DNA of 33,567 nucleotides from Actinomycetes bacterium. GTDB taxonomy: Bacteria > Actinomycetota > Actinomycetes > JAJZTN01. Position numbers and translations under genes: made by a program. The notes below the pieces were generated by a model. That model worked only from the letters and a program-made list of their open reading frames with translations. It searched no databases and was not told the origin of the DNA. The stretch covers positions 1 to 33,567 of the forward strand of contig JAJZTN010000008.1 of assembly GCA_021848885.1 (NCBI GenBank). The letters are read 5' to 3'. Shown here piece by piece: positions 18,489-25,749 of the stretch (the first letter of the stretch is position 1; each line of letters opens with the position of its first letter).

Positions 18489-18674
18489 GTGGTCGAGTAC
18501 GAGTACCGCCAGGTGTTCGTGCCGCGCGGGGTGAGCCGACCTGCCACGGTGAGGCTGCTGACCGACCACGCCGAGTACGGGCACTGGGAGCTCGCCCGGC
18601 TGCGGCTCTACCCCGACGGCACCCGCAAGGTGTGGCTGCGCCGCCGGATCATCCGCGCGGTCCGCACGCTCTAG
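18489..18674 (+). CDS. DUF5703 family protein
   Basis: VVEYEYRQVFVPRGVSRPATVRLLTDHAEYGHWELARLRLYPDGTRKVWLRRRIIRAVRTL; GTG start at 18489. Confidence 0.85.
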   Translation: MVEYEYRQVFVPRGVSRPATVRLLTDHAEYGHWELARLRLYPDGTRKVWLRRRIIRAVRTL

Positions 18675-18714
18675 CCTCACAGCGCCGGACACCGTCGGGA
18701 TCGACTGCCGGTGC

Positions 18715-20055
18715 TCAGCAGGCGTGCAGGAGACGGGAGATCACTCGGGCGCCGAAGCGCAGCCCCTCGACCGGGACCCGCTCGTCCACACCGTGGAAGA
18801 GCGCCGGGAAGTCAAGCTCGGGCGGAAGCCGCAGCGGCGAGAAGCCGTAGCCTCGGATCCCCAGCCGGGACAGCGCCTTGTTGTCGGTGCCGCCGCTGAG
18901 GCAGTAGGGCACGGTGTCGCTGCCGGGGTCCTCGGCCTGCAGGGCGGCGGTCATCGCGGCGACAAGCGGGACGTCGTACGGCGCCTCGAGTGCCACGTCG
19001 TGCAGCACCGTCTCGCGTCGCACCCTGGGGCCGACTAGCTCGTCGATGGTGGCCAGGAACTCGTCCTCGGCGCCGGCCAGGAAGCGTCCGTCGACATGCG
19101 CGGTCGCGCGCTGCGGTACGACGTTGACCTTGTAGCCGGCCTCCAGCATGGTCGGGGTGGCGGTGTTGCGCAGCGTGGCCCCGACCATCCGGCCCAGCGA
19201 GCCGAGCCGGGCGATGAGAGCGTCGGGTTCCTCGGGGTCCAGCGCCACCCCGAGCTCCTCGCTCATCCGGTCCAGGAAGGCCCGCACGGTCGGTGTCCAG
19301 CGCACCGGCCAGCGGTGTGCGCCGATCCGGGCCACCGCCGACGCCAGGGCGCTCACGGCGTTGTCGGTGTTGGTCATGGAGCCGTGCCCGGCCGTGCCGT
19401 CGGCCACGAGACGAAGCCAGGCCATCCCCTTCTCCGCCGTCTCGATGGGGTAGAGACGACGCCCGGACGCCACGGTGATCGAGAAACCGCCCACCTCGCT
19501 GATCGCCTCGTTGCAGCCCTCGAAGACCTCGGGGTGGTTGTCAACGAGCCATTTCGACCCGAGCCTGCCGCCGGCCTCCTCATCGGCGAAGAACACCAGC
19601 ACCACGTCGCGCGCAGGGGTACGACCGGCGCGGGCCCAGGCCCGGACCACGGAGAGCACCATCGCGTCCATGTCCTTCATGTCCACCGCTCCGCGACCCC
19701 ACAGGCAGTCGTCGCGAATCTCCCCGGCGAACGGGTCCACCTGCCAGTCCGCCGCCATCGCCGGCACAACGTCGAGGTGACCGTGCAGCACGAGGCCCGG
19801 GCGGTCCGGCTCCCGCCCCGCCCACCGGGCCACCACGGTGGCGCGCCCCGGGGCGGACTCGAAGATCCGCGGTGTCAGTCCCACCTCGTCGAGCAGCCCA
19901 GCGACGTGCTCTGCGGCGGCCCTCTCCCCCGGTCCCCGGTCGTCACCGAAGTTCGAGGTGTCGATCCGGATGAGCTGGCGGCACAGCTCGACGACCTCGC
20001 CGTCGACGTCCTCGCACGGTTGCGGTCCGGCTTCGGGCTGCTGGGTGTCGCTCAC
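18715..20055 (-). CDS. M20/M25/M40 family metallopeptidase
   Basis: LVLHGHLDVVPA, WGRGAVDMKDMDAM, FFADEEAGG, SGGTDNKALSRLGIRGYGFSPL. Confidence 0.93.
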   Translation of the reverse strand: MSDTQQPEAGPQPCEDVDGEVVELCRQLIRIDTSNFGDDRGPGERAAAEHVAGLLDEVGLTPRIFESAPGRATVVARWAGREPDRPGLVLHGHLDVVPAMAADWQVDPFAGEIRDDCLWGRGAVDMKDMDAMVLSVVRAWARAGRTPARDVVLVFFADEEAGGRLGSKWLVDNHPEVFEGCNEAISEVGGFSITVASGRRLYPIETAEKGMAWLRLVADGTAGHGSMTNTDNAVSALASAVARIGAHRWPVRWTPTVRAFLDRMSEELGVALDPEEPDALIARLGSLGRMVGATLRNTATPTMLEAGYKVNVVPQRATAHVDGRFLAGAEDEFLATIDELVGPRVRRETVLHDVALEAPYDVPLVAAMTAALQAEDPGSDTVPYCLSGGTDNKALSRLGIRGYGFSPLRLPPELDFPALFHGVDERVPVEGLRFGARVISRLLHAC

Positions 20056-20097
20056 TGGTGCCTCCGGTCGAGGTGGTCACTGGGCCGGTGTGGGGAG

Positions 20098-20181
20098 GGT
20101 CGCTGGGCTGGACACTCGATGGTGCGGGGCGGTCGCTGGGCTGGACACTCGATGGTGCGGGGCGGTCGCTGGGCTGGACAC
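20098..20181. repeat. 33-bp tandem repeat GGTCGCTGGGCTGGACACTCGATGGTGCGGGGC, about 2.5 copies
   Basis: 20098-20130 and 20131-20163 identical; partial third copy 20164-20181. Confidence 0.95.
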
Positions 20182-20319
20182 GGTCATCCTGCCGCAGCCG
20201 TGCCGCAGCCGTGCCGCGGCGGCGTCGCAGCCGGACTTCTGGCGGTCGCCGGATCAGCGATGTCTGCGGGATTTGCTAGTGTTTCCCACCGCCGCGCCGG
20301 CTGAGCCGAGCCGCGGCAT

Positions 20320-20404
20320 GTCCGGGTGGCGGAATAGGCAGACGCGCTAGCTTGAGGTGCTAGTCCCCGAATAGGGGGTGGGGGTTCAAGTCCCCCCTCG
20401 GACA
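20320..20404 (+). tRNA. tRNA-Leu (anticodon GAG)
   Basis: GTCCGGGTGGCGGAATAGGCAGACGCGCTAGCTTGAGGTGCTAGTCCCCGAATAGGGGGTGGGGGTTCAAGTCCCCCCTCGGACA; anticodon stem GCTAGC/GCTAG with loop TTGAGGT; long variable arm. Confidence 0.96.
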
Positions 20405-20604
20405 CTCCGTCTTGTACATGCACCCACCGGGGTCGCTTCCGCGGCGACCACCTGTCGGTCGGGGTGGTAGGTCAGTTTCACCCCGAGTTGGGCGTAGACC
20501 CGGGTGCGGTCGGCGGGGCCGGCTTGTTGGAGTGCGGCCAGCAGCCCGCCGACCTGTTCGACCAGCGTTCGGACCTGTTCGCTGCTCAGACCCTGATCCT
20601 TCAG
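20386..20604 (-). pseudogene. C-terminal remnant of a serine site-specific recombinase (integrase)
   Basis: LKDQGLSSEQVRTLVEQVGGLLAALQQAGPADRTRVYAQLGVKLTYHPDRQVVAAEATPVGACTRRSVRGGT resembles the C-terminus of large serine recombinases; no catalytic domain present; last codons overlap the tRNA-Leu 3' end. Confidence 0.7.
20395..20407 (+). repeat. Putative att core, left copy (CCCTCGGACACTC)
   Basis: 13-bp direct repeat identical to 27733-27745; covers the tRNA-Leu 3' end. Confidence 0.5.
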
Positions 20605-20911
20605 CCGGGGTGAGTGCGGGGGTCGTGTCGTGACGCGGAAGTGCCCTTGCTGCAAGGGAGAATCGCGATTGTCGAAGTCGCGATCAACCGAGCAGAAGGG
20701 CACCCGCGCTCGCCTCACTTGGACTTTCGGGATTCCTTCGCCGGAGACGACGACGCGCCTGCGTCGCTGCGCTTCTTGCGCTACGTACCGTCCTGGTTGC
20801 GGGACCGCGGCTGAACGCCGCCACCCGAGCTGGGTACGTACGGGCCCTGGTGCGGGCCCGCCCTGCGATCTGCCGCGGCAGACCTCCTTCGTCCCGGCGG
20901 GACGCCGGTCG

Positions 20912-20938
20912 TTAGCACTCACCGATTGCGAGTGCTAA
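20912..20938. promoter_or_regulatory. CIRCE element (HrcA operator), perfect 9-9-9 inverted repeat
   Basis: TTAGCACTC-accgattgc-GAGTGCTAA matches the CIRCE consensus exactly. Confidence 0.93.
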
Positions 20939-21164
20939 CTCCGATGGTGGGGGTGACGTCCGACACCTCCGGGCTCCGACACGCCGATCGATGAGATGTT
21001 CCCGCCGGCGCAGCGGTGGGGCCGTGGCCTTCAGGGTTCGCTCGAGAGCGGTCGGCTGCTCCGCCCAGACCGGGACGTGGGCGAGAGCTTGCGGCCTTCC
21101 CATCAAGAAGCGCCCTTGACCTATTCCCCCAGCATGCGCACGCTTGCGTTACAGGAGGGATGAG

Positions 21165-21437
21165 ATGGCCGCAACAGGCGAGACGATCAACATGCGCACG
21201 GATCGCAACCGCAAGCGTCGGCTGCAGCTTGCTGCGGACCTGTCCCACGAATCGCTGACTGCGTTCGTGCTGTCGGCAGCGGACGAGAAGGCCGAACGGA
21301 TCATCGCGGAGTCTCGGAACACGCCCCTGCCCGCGGCGTTCTTTGATGAGTTCTTCGACGCCCTCGCGCCGGAGCCCCCTCCGGCCCTGACCGCGGCCGC
21401 TACGCGGCACCGGCGCCTGGTTCGCCGTGCCGACTGA
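21165..21437 (+). CDS. DUF1778 domain antitoxin (TacA-like)
   Basis: GETINMRTDRNRKRRLQLAADLSHESLTAFVLSAADEKAERII...LPAAFFDEFFDAL; RBS AGGAGGG just upstream; overlaps the GNAT gene. Confidence 0.88.
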   Translation: MAATGETINMRTDRNRKRRLQLAADLSHESLTAFVLSAADEKAERIIAESRNTPLPAAFFDEFFDALAPEPPPALTAAATRHRRLVRRAD

Positions 21438-21948
21438 CCCGGCCTACACGTCGCACGTCTACCAACCCGGCCGGCACGACTGCCGAACCTTCGCCTGCGG
21501 CGAGCCGGCGCTCGACGCCTGGCTGCGGGACAACGCCGCCGACGCGGGCCGCGCACGGGTCACGCAGACCTTCGTCTGGGTCGACGGGGCCGGGCACGAC
21601 ACCGTTGTGGCGTACTACGCGCTGAGCGCGCACGCGATCCCCCGGACCGAGGCACCCAGCCGGATCGGCCGTGGTGTGCCGGACCCGGTGCCGGCCGCAC
21701 TGATCGGCAAACTCGCCCTGGACCAGCGGCTGCACGGTCAGGGGCTTGGCGAGGTCGTGCTCATCGATGCCCTGCAGCGCATCATCGACGCCGGAAACCA
21801 GGGGCCGACCGTGCGGGCGATCGTCGTCGACGCCGCAACCGACGCCCGTCGCCGGCTCTACGCCAAGCTGGGCTTCGTCGAGGCGCCGAACCGTCCCGAC
21901 CGCATGCTCATCCGGACCGAGACCGTGGTGAAGGCACTCAACCGGTAG
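21427..21948 (+). CDS. GNAT family N-acetyltransferase toxin (TacT-like)
   Basis: FACGEPALDAWLRDNAADAGRARVTQTFVWVD...VVAYYALSAHAI...LIGKLALDQRLHGQGLGEVVLIDAL...RRRLYAKLGFVEAPNRPDRMLIR; overlaps the DUF1778 gene by 11 nt. Confidence 0.9.
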   Translation: MPTDPAYTSHVYQPGRHDCRTFACGEPALDAWLRDNAADAGRARVTQTFVWVDGAGHDTVVAYYALSAHAIPRTEAPSRIGRGVPDPVPAALIGKLALDQRLHGQGLGEVVLIDALQRIIDAGNQGPTVRAIVVDAATDARRRLYAKLGFVEAPNRPDRMLIRTETVVKALNR

Positions 21949-22017
21949 GGCCGTGCGGAAACTCGCCGCTCACGGTCCATGTGCCTAAAGACCTTTCGGT
22001 GATCGAGTAAGCACGGG

Positions 22018-22560
22018 TCATGGAGAAAGGCCGGTGTGGGCGAGGAAGGCGAAGCACAGGTCGTAGCTGGAGCCGATGCGGTTCAGTCCGGACTCGGCGG
22101 CGGCGTGAGCTTCGTCGATGGTGTCCGGGCACAGGTTGGCCAGTTCAACCGTCTTGATGGTGCCCCAGACCATTTCGATGGGGTTGATGTCGTGGGCGTA
22201 GCCGGGGAGCCGTTCGACGACCAGCCAGTCGCACTGGGTGGCGATCCATGCGGTCATGGCCTTGGACTTGTGTGAGGGCAGGTTGTCCCAGATCAGGGTG
22301 ATCTTGTCGACGCCGACCTCGTCGTGCAGATCGGTGAGAAACTCGGTCAGCGAGTCGGTGTCGTAGGGGCCCGGCTTGATCCGGAACATCAGCGAGGCCG
22401 CGCTGGCCTCGGGTCGGTAGGCCAGCGCCAACGTCACGCTCCCCGGCAGCCCTGACCACGACCCGGCGACAGCGGCGTCAGCGACCTCAGCGGCGTCAGT
22501 GCCGTGAACAGTAGGCACGGTCTTCCACGAGCGGTCCCCTTCCTTGCGGGTTTGCTTGGC
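22018..22560 (-). pseudogene. IS630 family transposase, C-terminal fragment
   Basis: DKITLIWDNLPSHKSKAMTAWI...WLVVERLPGYAHDINPIEMVWGTIKTVELANLC (DDE domain); the N-terminal HTH part is not found upstream. Confidence 0.85.
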
Positions 22561-22660
22561 GGTTCACCCGAGACCTACCACTCGGCAGATCTCAGGTGGG
22601 GGACCGCCACCCCAAGTTCGGCAAGGACACGGGACAACCTCGCGGCGACGAACCCGAGGA

Positions 22661-22816
22661 CTACCAGTAGTGACGCCGGCCAGCGACAGCGTGGCCCGTG
22701 CGGCCGAGGACGAAGAGCACCGCGCCGACGAGGATCAAGATGATCCCGATGGTCTGCAGGACGGCGATCGTGGCAACCAGGCCGACGATGAACAGGATGA
22801 TCCCCAGGATGATCAC
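22661..22816 (-). CDS. DUF6131 family small membrane protein (51 aa; absent from the ORF track)
   Basis: VIILGIILFIVGLVATIAVLQTIGIILILVGAVLFVLGRTGHAVAGRRHYW*; GTGA overlap with the upstream gene; paralogue at 24947-25162. Confidence 0.85.
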   Translation of the reverse strand: MIILGIILFIVGLVATIAVLQTIGIILILVGAVLFVLGRTGHAVAGRRHYW

Positions 22817-23199
22817 GGTGTCTCCTTCACGTTCGGGGCTGCGTGCGTGCTGTCTGCGAGGCGTTCGTTGCGTTCGTCGTCGAGCTGCTGGCTGAGCCGG
22901 TCACGGTCCAGGCGCAGATCCGTGCTCTCGCGCCGGGAGGTCTTTAGCGCACGCCGGGACCCACGGGAGGCCAGCCGACGGGTGAAGGCGCCGAGGAGCA
23001 TGCTCAACCCCAGCATGCCCACCACACCCACGCCGATGCCGAAGGCGAACAGCTGTCCGGTGGACAGACCGGTCGGGTGTTGGCCGAAGATCCCGAAACT
23101 GTCGCCCAGCGAGTGGGCGCTGCCGCTGTTGCCGGCGACACCGGCCACCGCGACGCCGGCCGATGCGATGAGGACGATCAGCCCGATGATGACAATCAT
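22813..23199 (-). CDS. Hypothetical small membrane protein with charged C-terminal coil
   Basis: MIVIIGLIVLIASAGVAVAGVAGNSGSAHSLGDSFGIFGQHPTGLSTGQLFAFGIGVGVVGMLGLSMLLGAFTRRLASRGSRRALK...; ATG at 23199 preceded by GTGGAGGCACGGCC. Confidence 0.78.
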   Translation of the reverse strand: MIVIIGLIVLIASAGVAVAGVAGNSGSAHSLGDSFGIFGQHPTGLSTGQLFAFGIGVGVVGMLGLSMLLGAFTRRLASRGSRRALKTSRRESTDLRLDRDRLSQQLDDERNERLADSTHAAPNVKETP

Positions 23200-23283
23200 G
23201 GCCGTGCCTCCACGTGCTCCAGAAGGAATCCCTGTTGAGCCCCGCGGTGCCTCGGCGGTGGGAGCGACGAACTGATCCATTGC

Positions 23284-23297
23284 CCGTAGTCCTACGG
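23284..23297. promoter_or_regulatory. Putative operator CCGTAG-TC-CTACGG
   Basis: Perfect inverted repeat (2-bp centre), downstream of the predicted promoter of the 23199(-) operon; same sequence class at 24803-24816. Confidence 0.65.
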
Positions 23298-23330
23298 TGT
23301 AAACATAGTGAACGTTAGCCTGGTGTCACT

Positions 23331-23336
23331 TGTCAA
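23331..23336 (-). promoter_or_regulatory. Putative -35 TTGACA for the minus-strand operon
   Basis: TTGACA on minus strand, between operators at 23341-23350 and 23284-23297; TTCACT 18 bp downstream. Confidence 0.5.
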
Positions 23337-23340
23337 GGTC

Positions 23341-23350
23341 GTAGTACTAC
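23341..23350. promoter_or_regulatory. Putative operator GTAG-TA-CTAC
   Basis: Perfect 10-bp palindrome in the divergent tetR/membrane-operon intergenic region. Confidence 0.6.
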
Positions 23351-23426
23351 ATCGTCTTGCTACGCAGCCTGTCTATGCCGGATAGCATGGGCCATGAGGC
23401 GGACCGAGTGGGAGGAGGTGAGCCGA

Positions 23427-24128
23427 GTGGCTGCTCCTATCGCTGGGCCTGCCCGCGACACACAACCGATGAGCCGCGAGCTGGTACTGAGCACCGCGTT
23501 GGAGATCATCGACCGGGACGGCGTGGAAGGGCTGTCCATGCGACGCCTCGGTCAGGCGCTGGGTCGCGACCCGATGTCGCTGTACCGCTATGCGCCCACT
23601 AAGGCCGCGCTGCTCGATGGGGTGGCCGAGCTGGTCTTGGACCATCTCACCCTGGACACCACCGACGATGACTGGGCGGGTCAGCTGCGCGCCGTCGCTC
23701 GCGCGTTCCGGGCCCTCGCCCTGGCCCACCCGCACGTCGTGCCGCTGCTGGTCACCCGGCCGCTGTCCACCCCGCTCGCCCTACGGCCGCCGGGAACCCT
23801 GCGCCCCCTCGAGGCCTGCCTGGAGCTGCTCACCCGCGCCGGCTTCACCGATGTCGACGCCCTGCACGTCTACCGCTACTTCTTCGGCTTCCTGCACGGC
23901 CACGTCCTCAACGAACTCCAAGAACTAGTCGACAACCCAGAGGAAACCGACGACCTGCTCCGCCTCGGCCTGCACCGCCTACCGCTTCGAGAGTTCCCGC
24001 TGCTTCGCGGCCTGGCACCCGCCCTGGCCACCTACGACGGTGCCGCCGAGCTCGAACGCGGTCTGGACATCCTGCTCACCGGCCTGCAGGCCCAGCTTCC
24101 GTCGACCGCGCCGGCGCCCAAGCGCTGA
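23427..24128 (+). CDS. TetR/AcrR family transcriptional regulator
   Basis: SRELVLSTALEIIDRDGVEGLSMRRLGQALGRDPMSLYRYAPTKAALLDGVAELV; HTH typical of TetR with TetR-class C-terminal domain. GTG start at 23427 is favoured by GGAGGAGG upstream; the ORF-track ATG is at 23394. Confidence 0.9.
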   Translation: MAAPIAGPARDTQPMSRELVLSTALEIIDRDGVEGLSMRRLGQALGRDPMSLYRYAPTKAALLDGVAELVLDHLTLDTTDDDWAGQLRAVARAFRALALAHPHVVPLLVTRPLSTPLALRPPGTLRPLEACLELLTRAGFTDVDALHVYRYFFGFLHGHVLNELQELVDNPEETDDLLRLGLHRLPLREFPLLRGLAPALATYDGAAELERGLDILLTGLQAQLPSTAPAPKR

Positions 24129-24210
24129 GGCAACCCGGCGACACCGCGACCAGCCCGGCTCGAAGGCCGGTAGGAGCGTGGGTCCGAAGGGGCCATGAGG
24201 CTGAGGGGTA

Positions 24211-24600
24211 GAACCGGAAGCCAGACTCGTCCAGGTAGCGGGGTGGGTGCTCGAGGTCCACCGCGCCTTGGTGGGTGGAAAGCAGCCATCGTTTGGCCAG
24301 CGCCGCGACACGGCGCACGACACGGTGCACGCAGGGCAGCGGCTTGCCAATGTCCTCGCCGAGCGCCTTGGCGGCGCACTGGCTGCGTCGGTCATGGGTG
24401 TAGCCGGCCTTGACAATCCCCAGGTAACCGAACCATCCGTCGGTGACCACCGTGGATCCTGGCGCGACGTTGTCGGTGATGAACGTGTGCAGCGTGCGGG
24501 CCGAGCCATCCGGGATGACGCTCATCCGGCACCGTCCGAACCCCTTGGGGGGCTTGACTTCCACCGCGACGGCGACCAGCGCCTTCTTACCGTTGGCCCG
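24211..24600 (-). pseudogene. IS1595 family transposase fragment (ISXO2-like domain)
   Basis: GKKALVAVAVEVKPPKGFGRCRMSVIPDGSARTLHTFITDNVAPGSTVVTDGWFGYLGIVKAGYTHD...RWLLSTHQGAVDLEHPPRYLDESGFRF; both ends truncated or frame-disrupted. Confidence 0.82.
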
Positions 24601-24749
24601 GGACTCATCGCAAGCTCGGAGAGTCCCGCAAAGACTTGCCGACTGCCTCGTCGGCCTTGCTTCTCGCGTGCCCGACCTTCTCTTCAACCCCGCCACCGGA
24701 GTATCGAACGCCTCGCTCACAGCTATCCGCTACGGCGTAGATTGATGAC

Positions 24750-24759
24750 GTAGCCCTAC
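24750..24759. promoter_or_regulatory. Putative operator GTAG-CC-CTAC
   Basis: Same GTAG-NN-CTAC core as 23341-23350; 5 bp upstream of TTGACT. Confidence 0.55.
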
Positions 24760-24764
24760 AATAC

Positions 24765-24793
24765 TTGACTTCGCTGCGACCTAGGCGTCTACT
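24765..24793 (+). promoter_or_regulatory. Putative sigma70-like promoter TTGACT-N17-TCTACT
   Basis: -35 TTGACT 24765-24770; TCTACT 24788-24793; flanked by operators at 24750 and 24803. Confidence 0.5.
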
Positions 24794-24802
24794 GAGGAGA
24801 CG

Positions 24803-24816
24803 CCGTAGATCTACGG
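24803..24816. promoter_or_regulatory. Putative operator CCGTAG-AT-CTACGG (inside the 16-bp palindrome GCCGTAGATCTACGGC, 24802-24817)
   Basis: Perfect palindrome matching the 23284-23297 site. Confidence 0.65.
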
Positions 24817-24946
24817 CACCAGGTCATGGTGCACGGTCCCCGGCCGCAGCGCCGGGACCACGTCCCGGGGGTCTCACCCCGCGCCGGAGCACCGCTCCGG
24901 GCGTCCCACCGAGACCTCATCCCCGTCGCTGCCCAAGGAGACCAAC

Positions 24947-25162
24947 ATGATCATTCCCGGCATGGTCCTGATCATGATCGGCCTGGTCGCCAAGATCGCG
25001 ATCCTCCAGACGTTGGGGCTCATCCTGCTCCTCGTCGGCGCCGTTCTCATGGTCCTGGGCGCCACCGGCCGAACGGTCGCCGGGCACCGGCACTACTGGT
25101 GGCGCCGGATCCCTCCGCCCCAACCCCCGCTCTCGACGCGGCCCTCGCGCGTCCGTCTCTGA
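24947..25162 (+). CDS. DUF6131 family small membrane protein
   Basis: MIIPGMVLIMIGLVAKIAILQTLGLILLLVGAVLMVLGATGRTVAGHRHYW...; RBS AAGGAG; paralogue of 22661-22816. Confidence 0.87.
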   Translation: MIIPGMVLIMIGLVAKIAILQTLGLILLLVGAVLMVLGATGRTVAGHRHYWWRRIPPPQPPLSTRPSRVRL

Positions 25163-25173
25163 AAGGAACGTCC

Positions 25174-25437
25174 ATGGGAATCGGCTTCAGCATCTTCCTT
25201 CTCGCGGTCGGCGCAATCCTCACCTTCGCCATCCATGCCACAGTCGCCGGTATCGACATCCGGATCGTCGGCCTCATCCTCATGGCCGCCGGCGCTCTCG
25301 GTCTCGTGCTCACGATGGTGGTCTTCACCCCCCGGCGGAATCGCAGCGTGACTTCGACCCACACCGTCGACGCGACGCCGCCGCCCGCCGTCCAGCAGCG
25401 GGTCACCGACCAGGAGATCCGCAACGACGGCGCATGA
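25174..25437 (+). CDS. DUF6458 family protein (two TM helices)
   Basis: MGIGFSIFLLAVGAILTFAIHATVAGIDIRIVGLILMAAGALGLVLTMVVFTPRRN; RBS GAAAGGAA. Confidence 0.87.
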   Translation: MGIGFSIFLLAVGAILTFAIHATVAGIDIRIVGLILMAAGALGLVLTMVVFTPRRNRSVTSTHTVDATPPPAVQQRVTDQEIRNDGA

Positions 25438-25595
25438 TCCACCTCCAGGCCGAGGGCGACGCGCAGACCCGCACCGCCGAAGCCGCCGCGCACATCGACG
25501 ACGCGAAGGACAAGGCCCTCGAGGTCCTCGACCACACCAAGGACAAGCTCGCCGACGCGGCTGAGAAGGCCAAGGACATGCTGCACCAGAAGTAG
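25434..25595 (+). CDS. Small Lys/Asp/Ala-rich helical protein (53 aa; absent from the ORF track)
   Basis: MIHLQAEGDAQTRTAEAAAHIDDAKDKALEVLDHTKDKLADAAEKAKDMLHQK*; ATGA overlap with the DUF6458 gene. Confidence 0.7.
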   Translation: MIHLQAEGDAQTRTAEAAAHIDDAKDKALEVLDHTKDKLADAAEKAKDMLHQK

Positions 25596-25749
25596 CAGCT
25601 CGATGAGCAGGCACGAGCCGGGCCGGCCCAGGTCCGGCGAGCACGCGATGACACGCACGGTTCTCCAACACCAGCGCGGCCGGCCGAGGGAGTCATCCCC
25701 TCGCCGACGCCACCTGGCGCGAGATCATCAGGGCCCAAAGGAGTCGATC

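Noticed and set aside
20098-20181. Possible CRISPR array
   Set aside because: Tandem copies are directly adjacent with no spacers; no cas genes.
20184-20423. Minus-strand ORF with VSEGGLEPPPPIRGLAPQASASAYSATRT
   Set aside because: Antisense of tRNA-Leu; a well-known spurious translation.
20630-20938. 102-aa plus-strand ORF with CPCCKG and CASC motifs (possible zinc ribbon)
   Set aside because: No RBS, low-complexity Arg-rich C-terminus and overlaps palindromes and CIRCE; coding status not supportable.
24826-25437. 203-aa ORF spanning the leader and DUF6131 gene
   Set aside because: Real gene in this frame starts at 25174 (DUF6458); the upstream part reads through the DUF6131 gene out of frame.
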